A stretch of DNA of 64,000 nucleotides from Streptomyces profundus (GTDB taxonomy: Bacteria; Actinomycetota; Actinomycetes; Streptomycetales; Streptomycetaceae): the NCBI RefSeq assembly GCF_020740535.1, contig NZ_CP082362.1:4028501-4092500 (forward strand), given 5' to 3'. The position numbers were made by a program, and so were the translations under genes. The notes below the pieces were generated by a model, which saw nothing but the letters and a program-made list of their open reading frames with translations, did no database searches and was not told the DNA's origin. The first letter of the stretch is position 1, and the number at the start of each line of letters is the position of its first letter. This document shows positions 1-8,777 of the stretch, piece after piece.

Positions 1-1
1 C

Positions 2-712
2 GGCCTCGCCTGGCAGGCCGGCGCCGAGTGGTTCGACACCTCCACCGGGGAGTGGAAGGTCAACACCACCGACGAGCACACCGTGCGGATGGCCAGGTTC
101 TGGGACGGGCTGATCGCCGACGGGCTGGTCAACGCCGAGCCGCAGTACGCCGAGAAGCACATCACCGACCTCCAGAACGGCAGGTCGCTGACCATGATCG
201 GCGCCCCCTGGACGGCGGCCAACCTCTCCCGCTTCCTCCCCGAACAGGCCGGCCTCTGGGACGTGGCGCCCATCCCCAACTGGGGCGAGGAGGCCACCGC
301 CGGCAACTTCGGCGGCTCGACCATGGCCCTGCCCAAGGGCTCGCCCAACCCGGACGCGGCCATCGAGTTCGCCCGCTGGGTGTCCACCTCCCCGGACGCG
401 GTGGCCGCCGCGGCGCCGGTCAGCACCGCCTACCCGGCGAACGTCAACCTCCAGGACACCTGGGCCCAGGAGGTCAGCTCGGTCAACGAGTGGGTCGAGG
501 GCATGCGGCTGCCCGACGTCACCTCCCCGGCCGCGCAGGAGATCAACCCCGCCTGGGAGTGGGGCCCCGACATGACGGAGAGCTTCTCCCGACTCGGCGA
601 CGCGGCCAGCTCCCGGGTCGGCAGAGCCGGCGGCCTTGAGGCCGCGCTGCGCGACTGGCAGGACGGCACCGTCGACCAACTGCGGCTACGCGGCTACAAC
701 GCCAGCGACTAG
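2..712 (+). CDS. Sugar ABC transporter substrate-binding protein, 5'-truncated by the window
   Basis: This is the C-terminal 236 residues of an extracellular solute-binding protein (family 1, sugar type); the signal peptide and N-lobe lie before base 1. Visible family features are the GAPWTAANLSRF and MALPKGSPNPDAAIEFARWV stretches typical of the C-lobe, where the returning chain packs against the sugar site, and a tryptophan-rich tail. It would be a membrane-anchored lipoprotein that captures a sugar and delivers it to the two permeases encoded directly downstream. The gap to the first permease is 55 bp, so the genes form one operon. No ATPase gene is in view; streptomycetes often share one ATPase (MsiK) among many sugar importers. 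The sugar cannot be read from this fragment, although the operon's DUF2264 protein suggests a plant or microbial glycan fragment. Confidence 0.85.
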   Translation, partial: GLAWQAGAEWFDTSTGEWKVNTTDEHTVRMARFWDGLIADGLVNAEPQYAEKHITDLQNGRSLTMIGAPWTAANLSRFLPEQAGLWDVAPIPNWGEEATAGNFGGSTMALPKGSPNPDAAIEFARWVSTSPDAVAAAAPVSTAYPANVNLQDTWAQEVSSVNEWVEGMRLPDVTSPAAQEINPAWEWGPDMTESFSRLGDAASSRVGRAGGLEAALRDWQDGTVDQLRLRGYNASD

Positions 713-767
713 CGGCACAGCGACGCGTCCCCCTGCCCCCGATCCGACCTGACTCCTGGGACAGCCC

Positions 768-1708
768 ATGGCCTCACTCACCTCCACCCGATCACCCCGG
801 GTCGGCGGACCACCCCGCCCCAAGCACGGAAGGCGCGGCTCAGGCCCCCTCCTGCTGCTCGCCCCGTTCTTCGTCCTCTTCTTCTTCACCTATGTCGGCC
901 CGATCCTCTACGCCGTCGGCCTGAGCTTCTTCCGGGAGCGCTTCGACGGCATCGGCGGGACGGGCCACGGAAGGTCTTCGCCGGCTTCCACAACTACACG
1001 CGCGCGCTCACCGACACCGAGTTCCTCCAGGGCGTCGGGCGGGTGCTGCTCTACGGCGCGATCTACGTTCCGCTGCTGATCGCGCTGGCCGCGCTCTTCG
1101 CCCTGCTGCTGGACAGCGCCCTCACCGGCTTCCGCAGGACCTTCCAGACGGTGCTCTTCCTCCCGCACATCGTGCCGGGTCTGATCGCCTCCATCGTCTG
1201 GCTGTACCTCTACACCCCGGGCCTGAGCCCGGTGATCGACGGTCTTGAGGTCTTCGGCCTGGAGATCGACTTCCTCAACGGCGCCGCCACCCTCTTCTCC
1301 CTGGTGAACATCGCGGTCTGGAGCAACCTCGGCTTCAACGTGGTGCTGATCTTCGTCGCCCTCCAGGCGATCCCGCGCAGCACCATCGAGGCGGCCAAGC
1401 TGGACGGCGCGAGCGAGGGCCTGATCGCGTTCCGGGTGAAGCTGCCGCAGGTCTTCCCCGCCGTGATGGTGGCGACGCTCTTCACCATGATCGGCTCGCT
1501 CCAGCTCTTCACCGAGCCGTTCATCATCCAGTCCTCGGGCCTGAGCGACGTCAGCTCCACCTGGACGCCCAACATGCTGGCCTACACCGCGGCGTTCCAG
1601 TCCAACGACTACCACTACGCGGCCACCGTCTCCGTGCTGATCGCGCTCCTGGCCGGCGTGCTGTCCTTCACCGTCACCAAGCTCTCCAACAGAAGGGCAC
1701 TGCGATGA
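768..1708 (+). pseudogene. Sugar ABC transporter permease (MalF type), frameshifted
   Basis: The N-terminal half (first membrane segment, LLLLAPFFVLFFFTYVGPIL) reads in one frame from ATG 768 to about base 960. The rest, from FAGFHNYTRALTDTEF onward, reads in another frame to TGA 1708. Joining the frames restores a normal MalF-type permease of about 313 residues with six membrane segments and an intact EAA loop (IEAAKLDGASEGLIAF) that docks the ATPase. One missing G in the short G-run at 962-964 would explain everything, since an extra G gives a continuous GGTGPRKVFAG. This is either a single-base loss in the strain or a homopolymer sequencing error. Both halves look well conserved, which argues for an error or a very recent mutation. 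The stop overlaps the next gene's ATG. Confidence 0.85.
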
Positions 1709-2598
1709 CCGCCCCGGTGAACTCCGTGGGTAGAGCGGGTACCGCGCACACCGACGACCGCGCCTGGTGGATGCGTCGCTCCTTCGCCACGCTGATCTGT
1801 CTCCTGGCCGCGCTGTACACCCTGATGCCGCTGATCTGGCTGCTGTTCGGCGTCACCAAGACCCTGCCCGACCTGTACAGCAGCAACGGCTTCGCGCCGT
1901 CAGCCGGCTTCCACGTCTGGGACAACATCACCGACCTGTTCGCCAGGGACGGCGGACTCTACGGCCGCTGGCTGCTGAACACGGCGATCTACGCCTTCGG
2001 CGGCGCGGCCGTGGCCACCCTGCTGTCCGTGATGGCCGGCTACGCCTTCGACAAGTTCGAGTTCCGTGGCCGGGAGAAGTGGTACGCCCTGGTGATCGCC
2101 GGCGTGCTGATCCCCAACACGGCCATCGTGGTGCCGCTCTACCTGCTGATGTCCGAGATCCGGATGACCGACACCATGTGGGCCGTCCTGATCCCGGTCA
2201 TGGTCAACCCCTTCGGGGTCTACCTGGCGCGCGCCTACTCCTCGGGCGCCATCCCCGGCGAACTGCTGGAGTCCGCCAGGATCGACGGCGCCGGCGAGCT
2301 GCGCACGTTCTTCTCCGTCGGCCTGCGGCTGATGGGGCCCGGCGCGCTCACCATCTTCCTCTTCCAGTTCATCGCCATCTGGAACAACTTCTTCCTGCCG
2401 ATGGTGATGATCACCAACAACGACCTCTTCACCCTGGGCCAGGGCCTCTTCACCTGGAACACCGGCGTGGGCCAGGACCCCGACTACGCCAGGATGGTCG
2501 TGGTCGGCTCCGCGCTGGCGACCATCCCGCTGATCCTGCTGTTCATCCCGCTCCAGCGCCGTTGGCGCGCCGGACTCACCGAAGGTGGCATCAAGTGA
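1705..2598 (+). CDS. Sugar ABC transporter permease (MalG type)
   Basis: This 297-residue inner-membrane permease is the second channel subunit of the sugar importer. It has six hydrophobic segments, the first at about residues 30-50, and an EAA loop ESARIDGAGELRTFFSV near residue 195, the ATPase docking site of the MalG/CUT1 group. The C-terminus PLQRRWRAGLTEGGIK is the usual end of this family. The ATG lies inside the stop of the upstream permease (ATGA), so the two are translationally coupled. The stop in turn overlaps the GTG of the DUF2264 gene. With the frameshifted partner, this importer may be inactive in the strain as sequenced. Confidence 0.92.
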   Translation: MTAPVNSVGRAGTAHTDDRAWWMRRSFATLICLLAALYTLMPLIWLLFGVTKTLPDLYSSNGFAPSAGFHVWDNITDLFARDGGLYGRWLLNTAIYAFGGAAVATLLSVMAGYAFDKFEFRGREKWYALVIAGVLIPNTAIVVPLYLLMSEIRMTDTMWAVLIPVMVNPFGVYLARAYSSGAIPGELLESARIDGAGELRTFFSVGLRLMGPGALTIFLFQFIAIWNNFFLPMVMITNNDLFTLGQGLFTWNTGVGQDPDYARMVVVGSALATIPLILLFIPLQRRWRAGLTEGGIK

Positions 2599-4556
2599 CG
2601 AACGAGCACCAGGACCTGGCGCTCTCCCCGCACACCGGCTGGACCCGCCAGGACTGGCTGGACACCGCCGACCGGATGTTGGCGGCGGTCCGCCCCCACG
2701 CGACGCCGGGCAACTCGCTGATCCACCTGCCGGGACCGCCCAGCCGCTCGGGCAGGCTCAGCGACGGCCTCGAAGGCTACGCCCGCACCTTCCTGCTGGC
2801 CGCCTTCCGCACCGGCGGCGCCAACCTCGACGACCCGCGCTCCGCCGAACTGCTCGCGCCCTACGCCGAGGGACTCGCGGCCGGCACCGACCCACAACAC
2901 CCGCACGCCTGGCCCCGGCCGAGCGAGGTGCGGCAGGCCAGGGTGGAGGCGGCCTCGGTGGCCATCGGGCTGCACGAGACCCGCGCGCTCCTCTGGGACC
3001 GGCTGCCGGCCGACGTCCAGGAACGCACCGTCGACTGGCTCTCCGAACTCGCCGACGCCTGGGTGCCGGAGAACAACTGGGTGTGGTTCCGGGGCTGCGT
3101 CGCCGCCTTCCTGCGCTCCGTGGGCGCGCCCCACCAGGCCAGCGACATCGCGTACGCCATCCACGAGACCGACGGCTGGTACGCGGGTGGCGGCTGGTAC
3201 GCGGACGGCGCCGCCGAACGCGGCCAGTTCCGCAACTTCGACTACTACAACGCCTGGGCGATGCACCTCTACCCGCTCTGGTACTGCCGGATCTCCGGCG
3301 CGGACGCCGAGCCAGGGCTGCTCGACCGCTACCGGGCGCGGCTGCGGACCTTCCTGGACGACGCCCAACACCTGGTCGCCGCCGACGGCGGGCCGCTCTT
3401 CCAGGGCCGCTCGCTCACCTACCGGTTCGCCGCCGCCGCCCCGTTCTGGACCGGCGCGCTCTTCGACGCCAGCCCGCTGCCCCCCGGCCGCACCCGGCGC
3501 GCGGTCAGCGGACTGCTGAGCCACTTCGTCGACCGGGGCGCCACCGAGGAGGACGGCGTCCTCTCCCTCGGCTGGCACCGCCGCTTCGAGCCGATCAGGC
3601 AGATGTACTCGGGGCCCGCCTCGCCCTACTGGGCCAGCAAGGGCCTGGCCGGGCTGATGCTGCCCGCCGACCACCCGGTGTGGACCGCGACGGAGGAGCA
3701 GCTCCCCGCCGAGCGCGGCGACTTCACCCGCGCCATGGCGGCGCCCGGCTGGCTGGTCACCGGCACGAAGGCCGACGGGATCGTCCGCGTCGCCAACCAC
3801 GGCACCGACCACACCCCGCCGGGACGGCCGGGCCGCGACGACCCGTTCTACGCCCGATACGCCTACACCACCCACACCGGGCCCGAGCTGGGCACCACCC
3901 CCTCGCCTGGCGACCGCCTCGACGACCACCAGCGGGACGGCGACGCCCGGCTCGGCACCAGCGTGGACGGCCAGGTCACCGTCGTGGACGCGGACGGCGT
4001 GCCCGCCCACCGCAGCCCCTTCCAACGCCTCGCGCTCACCGACGCGTTCGCCCTCTCGCGCCACCGCGCGCACTGGCCGGACGACCGGGCGGCCGACGAG
4101 GCGGCCGACCGGGACGACTGGCGGCGCGGCCCCTGGCTCACCACCGCGTCCGTGCCGCGTGGCCCCTGGGAGGTGCGGCTGGTCCGGGTCTCCCAACCTC
4201 AGGGCGACGCCCCCGTGCTGGTCGGCGGGCATCCGCTCGCGGACGGCTCCGCACCGGCCGACGACGGCGGCGTGCTGCGCCGCGCGGACGGCCTCACCAG
4301 CGCCGTGGTGCCGCTGCACCCGGCGGACGGCGAGGTCACCGTGCACCGTTCGGAGGGCACCAACGCCTTCGGCCCGCACAGCGCGACCCCGGTCTACCGC
4401 GCCGCCGGGCCGCTGCACGCCGTCGCGGTCTTCCTCGGCGGGACGGAGCCGGCCGGCGGCCTGCCACCGGCGCCTTCGGTCTCCTTCCCCACGGCGGACA
4501 CCGTCACCGTGCACTGGCCGGACGGGGAGCGGACGACCGTGCCGCTGACCGACTGA
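2595..4556 (+). CDS. DUF2264 domain-containing protein in sugar importer operon
   Basis: This 653-residue protein starts at GTG 2595, chosen because it overlaps the permease stop (GTGA) and matches the start of homology. The first ~370 residues form the DUF2264 domain: tryptophan-rich helices such as WVPENNWVWFRGCVAAFLR, DGWYAGGGWYADG and FDYYNAWAMHLYPLWY, which look like an alpha-toroid glycosidase fold. The C-terminal part is richer in beta-strand-like sequence. There is no signal peptide, so it should act in the cytoplasm on sugar brought in by the importer. From general knowledge, DUF2264 proteins cluster with sugar transport, and some relatives have been assigned glycosidase activity on uronic acid glycans; the reaction here is inferred only. 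It is the last gene of the operon, followed by a strong hairpin. Confidence 0.85.
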   Translation: MTNEHQDLALSPHTGWTRQDWLDTADRMLAAVRPHATPGNSLIHLPGPPSRSGRLSDGLEGYARTFLLAAFRTGGANLDDPRSAELLAPYAEGLAAGTDPQHPHAWPRPSEVRQARVEAASVAIGLHETRALLWDRLPADVQERTVDWLSELADAWVPENNWVWFRGCVAAFLRSVGAPHQASDIAYAIHETDGWYAGGGWYADGAAERGQFRNFDYYNAWAMHLYPLWYCRISGADAEPGLLDRYRARLRTFLDDAQHLVAADGGPLFQGRSLTYRFAAAAPFWTGALFDASPLPPGRTRRAVSGLLSHFVDRGATEEDGVLSLGWHRRFEPIRQMYSGPASPYWASKGLAGLMLPADHPVWTATEEQLPAERGDFTRAMAAPGWLVTGTKADGIVRVANHGTDHTPPGRPGRDDPFYARYAYTTHTGPELGTTPSPGDRLDDHQRDGDARLGTSVDGQVTVVDADGVPAHRSPFQRLALTDAFALSRHRAHWPDDRAADEAADRDDWRRGPWLTTASVPRGPWEVRLVRVSQPQGDAPVLVGGHPLADGSAPADDGGVLRRADGLTSAVVPLHPADGEVTVHRSEGTNAFGPHSATPVYRAAGPLHAVAVFLGGTEPAGGLPPAPSVSFPTADTVTVHWPDGERTTVPLTD

Positions 4557-4572
4557 GCCCACTCCCGTCAGA

Positions 4573-4603
4573 TCCCGGCGGTCGGCCACGCCGACCGCCG
4601 GGA
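4573..4603 (+). terminator. Rho-independent-type hairpin after the sugar ABC operon
   Basis: A perfect 14-bp inverted repeat (4573-4586 with 4590-4603) has a 3-nt loop and starts 17 bp after the DUF2264 stop. There is no T-run, as is common in actinomycetes. It separates the importer operon from the phosphotransferase gene. Confidence 0.7.
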
Positions 4604-4651
4604 CCGCGATGCGCGCGCGCCGGGCGGCGTCGACTGGCAGACTCCTCGGCC

Positions 4652-5458
4652 ATGCAGCGCTCCGTTCCCGAAGAAGTGCCCCTGACCGGTGGCAACGTCA
4701 GCGGCGGCGTGGTGCGGATCGGCGACACCGTGCGCCGCCCCGCCGGCCCCTGGACCCCCGCCGTCCACGCCCTCCTCGACCATCTCGCCGACGTCGGCTA
4801 CCCCGCGTCCCCACGGGCGCTCGGCATCGACGAACAGGGCCGCGAGGTGCTCACGTTCGCCCCCGGCGCCACCGTCTGGCCCGAACGGTTCGCGCTGCTC
4901 GACCCGGCGGCCCGGCTGGCGCGCGTCGCGCGCCTGATCCGCGAGTTCCACGACGCGGCGGCCGACTTCACCCCGCCGCCGGACGCGCGCTGGCGGCGGA
5001 TGATCCCACCGGACGGCGAGGAGCAGATCATCCACCACGACCTCGCGCCCTGGAACCTGGTCGTCCCCGAGGGCGCCGAGGACAGCGGCGCCGGCTGGGC
5101 CCTCATCGACTGGGACGGCGCGGGACCCGGCACCAGGCTCTGGGATCTCGCCTACGCCGCCCACGGCTTCCTCCCGCTCTCCGCCAACCCGGCGTTCCGC
5201 CGCGCCGACCAGGACGCGGCCCGCCGGCTGCGGCTCTTCGCCGACGCCTACGGCGCCGCCGAGGCCGAACGCCACGCGCTGGTGCCGCTGCTGGGGGCGC
5301 GCGCCCGCTCCATGCACGACTTCCTGCGCGACCAGTCGGCCCTCGGCGCGCAGCCCTGGACCGACCTGTGGCGGGACGGACACGGCACCACCTGGCGGGA
5401 GGACGCCGACTACGCGGACGCCCGCCAGGACCTCTGGCGCACCGCCCTCCTCTCCTGA
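4652..5458 (+). CDS. Aminoglycoside phosphotransferase-family kinase
   Basis: This 268-residue protein belongs to the APH/choline-kinase-like superfamily. The catalytic loop is IIHHDLAPWNLVV (Brenner motif HxDxxxxN) near residues 127-139, and the metal-binding motif follows as LIDWDGAGPGTRLWDLAY near 151-168. A short ATP-binding beta region at the N-terminus (LTGGNVSGGVVRIGDTVRR) replaces the glycine-rich loop. Proteins of this kind phosphorylate small hydroxylated molecules; resistance to an aminoglycoside is possible but cannot be deduced. ATG 4652 is the first start in the homologous region. The gene stands alone between the operon hairpin and a convergent aminotransferase. Confidence 0.85.
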   Translation: MQRSVPEEVPLTGGNVSGGVVRIGDTVRRPAGPWTPAVHALLDHLADVGYPASPRALGIDEQGREVLTFAPGATVWPERFALLDPAARLARVARLIREFHDAAADFTPPPDARWRRMIPPDGEEQIIHHDLAPWNLVVPEGAEDSGAGWALIDWDGAGPGTRLWDLAYAAHGFLPLSANPAFRRADQDAARRLRLFADAYGAAEAERHALVPLLGARARSMHDFLRDQSALGAQPWTDLWRDGHGTTWREDADYADARQDLWRTALLS

Positions 5459-5537
5459 CGGGCGTTCCATGGCGGTATGGGATGAATCACCAGCACCCGG
5501 TCTGCGGGCCGGGGCGGCGGCGCCGGCGCGGGCCCGG

Positions 5538-6701
5538 TCAGTGGGGCAGCGCCGCGGCGAAGCGATCCCCGAGGCCCCTGAGCCGGTGCACCGGCTCGTT
5601 GGCGAAGACCAGACGCAGATAGCGCTCCCCGCTCGGGCCCCAGCCGTCCATCGGGGTGGCGACCACCTTGCCCCTCCTGAGCAGCCGCTGGGACAACTCC
5701 GCGGGCCGCAACCGCAGCTGCCAGGCGTCGACCAGCAGCGACCAGCCACCACCGGGCCGCACCACCGGGTAGTCCGCGAGCTCGTCGAGCACCGTGTCGC
5801 ACCGCAGCCGCCACTCCCGCGTCATGGCGGCCATCTCCTCCTCGGCGCCGGGCGCGGTCAGCGCCTCGGCCACCGCCCGCTGGGCCAGGCCCACCTGGCA
5901 GACCACGTTGGTCAGCCCCACCAGCCGGATATCGGCCAGGATCGGAGCGGGCCCCACCACCCAGCCCACCCGCCAGCCGATCATCCGCAGCTCCTTGGAG
6001 GCCGACCCCACCGTGATGGTCCGCTCCGCCAACCCCGCGTCGCGCGCCGGGTGTCGCGGCCCGAGCCCGTCGAAACGGACGCGTTCCATCGCCGCGTCGT
6101 AGATCAGCCACGCGTCGTGGCGGTGGCAAGGACCGGCCAGCGCCGCCCAGTGACGCTCGTCGAGCAGCAGGCCGCTGGGCATCGAGGGGCTCATCAGCAA
6201 CACGGCCGCCGTGCGCGGGCCGACCGCCGCGGCCAACTCCTCAGGATCGACCTCCCACCCCTGGTCCGTCGGCCGTGACCGCACGAACCGCGGGACCCCG
6301 CCGGCCAGCCGTACCCGGTTGACCAGCCCCGCGTAGACCGGATCGCAGAGCACCACCTCCTCGCCCGGTTCGACCGTGGCCAGCAGCGAGTTGAGGATGC
6401 CGTTGAGACCACCGGCCACCCCGACGCACTCGCTGGCCGGATCGTAGGAACGGCCCGCGATCCGCCCCACATGCGCGGCGGCGGCCTCCCGCAGCGCCAT
6501 GCCGCCCTGGAACGGCAGATAGCTGTTGGCCGCGTCCTGGTCCACCGCCTGGTGGGTGGCGACCAACGCCGCGTGCGGCGGGCGCAGATCGGTGTCGAGG
6601 TTCTCCAGCCGCAGCAGCTCCGGATCGGCCAGCGCGTCCGCCGCGTCCCCGAGCACATCCACACCGATCCCGGGGATGTCGCGCAGTCTGCTCACGGTCA
6701 T
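5538..6701 (-). CDS. Pyridoxal-phosphate aminotransferase, class I/II
   Basis: This 387-residue fold-type I aminotransferase has the PLP lysine in VGSASKELRMIGWRVGW, the phosphate/ring-stacking region CVGVAGGLNGILNSLL, and the PLP-pyridine aspartate in WLIYDAAMERV. It should be a soluble homodimer that moves an amino group from an amino acid to a 2-oxo acid; the substrate is not evident. ATG 6701 is preferred because a G-rich Shine-Dalgarno sits about 8 nt upstream. A second ATG 14 codons further up has no ribosome site. The gene is convergent with the phosphotransferase and divergent from the glycosyltransferase-like gene at 6988. It is not adjacent to an ergothioneine gene, so there is no reason to call it EgtE. 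Confidence 0.88.
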   Translation of the reverse strand: MTVSRLRDIPGIGVDVLGDAADALADPELLRLENLDTDLRPPHAALVATHQAVDQDAANSYLPFQGGMALREAAAAHVGRIAGRSYDPASECVGVAGGLNGILNSLLATVEPGEEVVLCDPVYAGLVNRVRLAGGVPRFVRSRPTDQGWEVDPEELAAAVGPRTAAVLLMSPSMPSGLLLDERHWAALAGPCHRHDAWLIYDAAMERVRFDGLGPRHPARDAGLAERTITVGSASKELRMIGWRVGWVVGPAPILADIRLVGLTNVVCQVGLAQRAVAEALTAPGAEEEMAAMTREWRLRCDTVLDELADYPVVRPGGGWSLLVDAWQLRLRPAELSQRLLRRGKVVATPMDGWGPSGERYLRLVFANEPVHRLRGLGDRFAAALPH

Positions 6702-6987
6702 CAGGGCCCCCTGCTCGAACGGCGTTGGTGCCGTCCATGACATCACGGGACCAGGCGGCACGGGAGTCGACGTCACGGGCCTGACCACTCGTCCGGCGCC
6801 GGGCACGACCACCCACCGACAGGGGCGTGTTGCGCCGACACCGCACAACGGCGGTTGTCCGCACATCGGCTGACGTCGACTCGGGAGGACCGCCGATGTG
6901 ACGCGCGGGGGTGCTGGTACGCCGGAGGGACGCGCGGCATCCTGGGGGTTGCGGTGAACTGGCGAACGTCCGAGGGGGAGCAGCCGG

Positions 6988-8763
6988 GTGGAGGACGGGG
7001 CGGGTCTGCGGGTGCCGGTCGGGCGGGACGCGCGGCGCTGGGCGACCAGGGCGGACTGCCACCGGGTGCTGCTGGTGGTGCACAACGTGACCTCGGCGAC
7101 CAGGCTGCTCGACGTGCTGCCCCTGATGGCCGACGACCTGCGGGTCCAGATGCTGGCCACCTGCACCGGCTCCTCCCCGTTCCTGGCCGGGATGCCCGAG
7201 CTGCTGTCCTCCCTCGGGCTGCCGGTGCTGCCCTGGGAACAGGCCAAGGCGACCCCGGTGGACCTGGCGATATCGGCCAGCTACGGCGGTCGACTCGACC
7301 TGATCCAGGGCGATCTGGCCGTCCTCTCGCACGGCGTCGGCTACAACAAGCGGCTGGCGACCCCGGAGGGCGGACCATCGGACGCCGCCGCCCCCGTCTT
7401 CGGCCTCTCGCCCGACTGGCTGCTGCACCGGGGACGTCCGTTGGCCACCGCCACGGTGCTGTCCCACCCGGAGCAGCTCGACCGGCTCAGCGCCGCCTGC
7501 CCGGAGGCCGCGCCCACCGCCGTGCTCGCCGGCGACCCCTGCTACGACCGGATCCTGGAGGCGCGCCCCCACCGCGCCAGGTTCCGGCGGGCGTTGGGCG
7601 TGACGCCCGAACAGCGCCTGGTGGTGGTCAGCTCCACCTGGTCGCCGCGCTCCCTCTTCGGCGACGAGCGCACGGACCACGACGAACTGCTGCCCTGGCT
7701 GTTGCGCGGACTCACCACCGAGCTGCCGGCCGACGAGTACCGCACCGCGGCCGTGCTGCACCCCAACATCTGGTACGGCCACGGACCAGGGCAGCTCCGC
7801 GCATGGCTGGACCGGGCACGCCGCGCCGGGCTCACCCTGATCGACCCGCTGGACGGCTGGCGACAGGCGCTGATAGCCGCCGACTGCGTGGTCGGCGACC
7901 ACAGCTCGGTCACCTCCTACGCGGCGGCCATCGGCACCCCGGTGCTGCTCGGGGCCTTCCCGGAAGCCGACCTCGACCCGGACTCGCCCGTGGCCGCACT
8001 CGGCCGGGCGGCGCCGAGGCTGCGTCCGCGCGGCAGCCTCAGGGCCCAGCTCGACCGGGCCATCGACGAGCACCGGCCCGGCAGCTACGCCGAGTTGGCC
8101 GGCCATGTCTCCTCCGCGCCCGGCGAGTCGGCGCCGCTGCTGCGCCGGCTGTTCTACCGGCTGATCGGGCTGCCCGAGCCGGACGACCGCCCCGCCCGAC
8201 TCGACCGGCTGCGGACCCCGTCCTTCGAACCGGCCGAACGCACCGCGCCCGTACGGGCGTTGACCCGCCTGATCAGCGAGGCGCCGCTGGAGATCGCCGT
8301 CACCCGCTACCCGGACACCGACTTCGAGCCCGAGATGGGGGGAGCCCGGACGGCGACGGACGACGCCCACACGGTGGTCCACGAGGACACCCAGGACGCC
8401 AGCCGGCTCGCCCTGGCCGATGTGATCCTCCGCTACGCCGCCGCCGACGACCCGCGCTACGGCCCGCCAGCCACCTGGACGGCGGAGGTCCTCGCGCGGT
8501 ACGGCTCCTGCGCGCTGGCCGCCTATGTCAGCGGCCCGGACCGCTGCACCGTGCGCACCAGGGACGGCGCGCTCTACCAACTGACGGCGGCCCCCGACCC
8601 GGACGGCCACGCCGACCTCTGCGACCCCGCCGTCTACGCGTCGGCCGTCCGCGCCTGGCTCGACCTGGGCCACGCGCCGGCGGGCCGCCGACCCACCCTC
8701 CTCGTCACCACGGGCCCCACCCGCCACCGCGTCACCGTCGAGCCCCTCCCCAAGCTCCCGTAG
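6988..8763 (+). CDS. Large soluble protein with glycosyltransferase-like fold, function unknown
   Basis: This 591-residue protein starts at GTG 6988 behind a GGGGGAG ribosome site. Residues 25-400 alternate strands and helices as in GT-B or CDP-glycerol glycerophosphotransferase-like proteins: LLVVHNVTSATRLLDVLPLM near the N-terminus, then VVVSSTWSPRSLFG, VLHPNIWYGHGPGQLRAWL and CVVGDHSSVTSYAAAIGTPV, whose GDHSSVT resembles the donor-binding GDxSS turn of teichoic-acid polymerases. The last ~180 residues are unlike that family. There is no signal peptide or membrane segment. Homologues are widespread in streptomycetes and usually unnamed. An activity on glycosyl or polyol phosphates is a guess from fold alone. 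Confidence 0.75.
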   Translation: MEDGAGLRVPVGRDARRWATRADCHRVLLVVHNVTSATRLLDVLPLMADDLRVQMLATCTGSSPFLAGMPELLSSLGLPVLPWEQAKATPVDLAISASYGGRLDLIQGDLAVLSHGVGYNKRLATPEGGPSDAAAPVFGLSPDWLLHRGRPLATATVLSHPEQLDRLSAACPEAAPTAVLAGDPCYDRILEARPHRARFRRALGVTPEQRLVVVSSTWSPRSLFGDERTDHDELLPWLLRGLTTELPADEYRTAAVLHPNIWYGHGPGQLRAWLDRARRAGLTLIDPLDGWRQALIAADCVVGDHSSVTSYAAAIGTPVLLGAFPEADLDPDSPVAALGRAAPRLRPRGSLRAQLDRAIDEHRPGSYAELAGHVSSAPGESAPLLRRLFYRLIGLPEPDDRPARLDRLRTPSFEPAERTAPVRALTRLISEAPLEIAVTRYPDTDFEPEMGGARTATDDAHTVVHEDTQDASRLALADVILRYAAADDPRYGPPATWTAEVLARYGSCALAAYVSGPDRCTVRTRDGALYQLTAAPDPDGHADLCDPAVYASAVRAWLDLGHAPAGRRPTLLVTTGPTRHRVTVEPLPKLP

Positions 8764-8777
8764 CGGTGGGGCAACGG

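Noticed and set aside
940..1000. Programmed frameshift in the ABC permease
   Set aside because: No slippery heptamer with downstream stimulator is visible, and permeases of this family are not known to use frameshifting. A base loss is simpler.
2484..4589. 701-codon open frame antisense to the DUF2264 gene
   Set aside because: It is a product of high third-position GC. Its residues are low-complexity Arg/Gly/Ala and the opposite strand has clear homology.
5538..6701. EgtE assignment for the aminotransferase
   Set aside because: It is more than 30 kb from the egt operon and its motifs are those of general aminotransferases.
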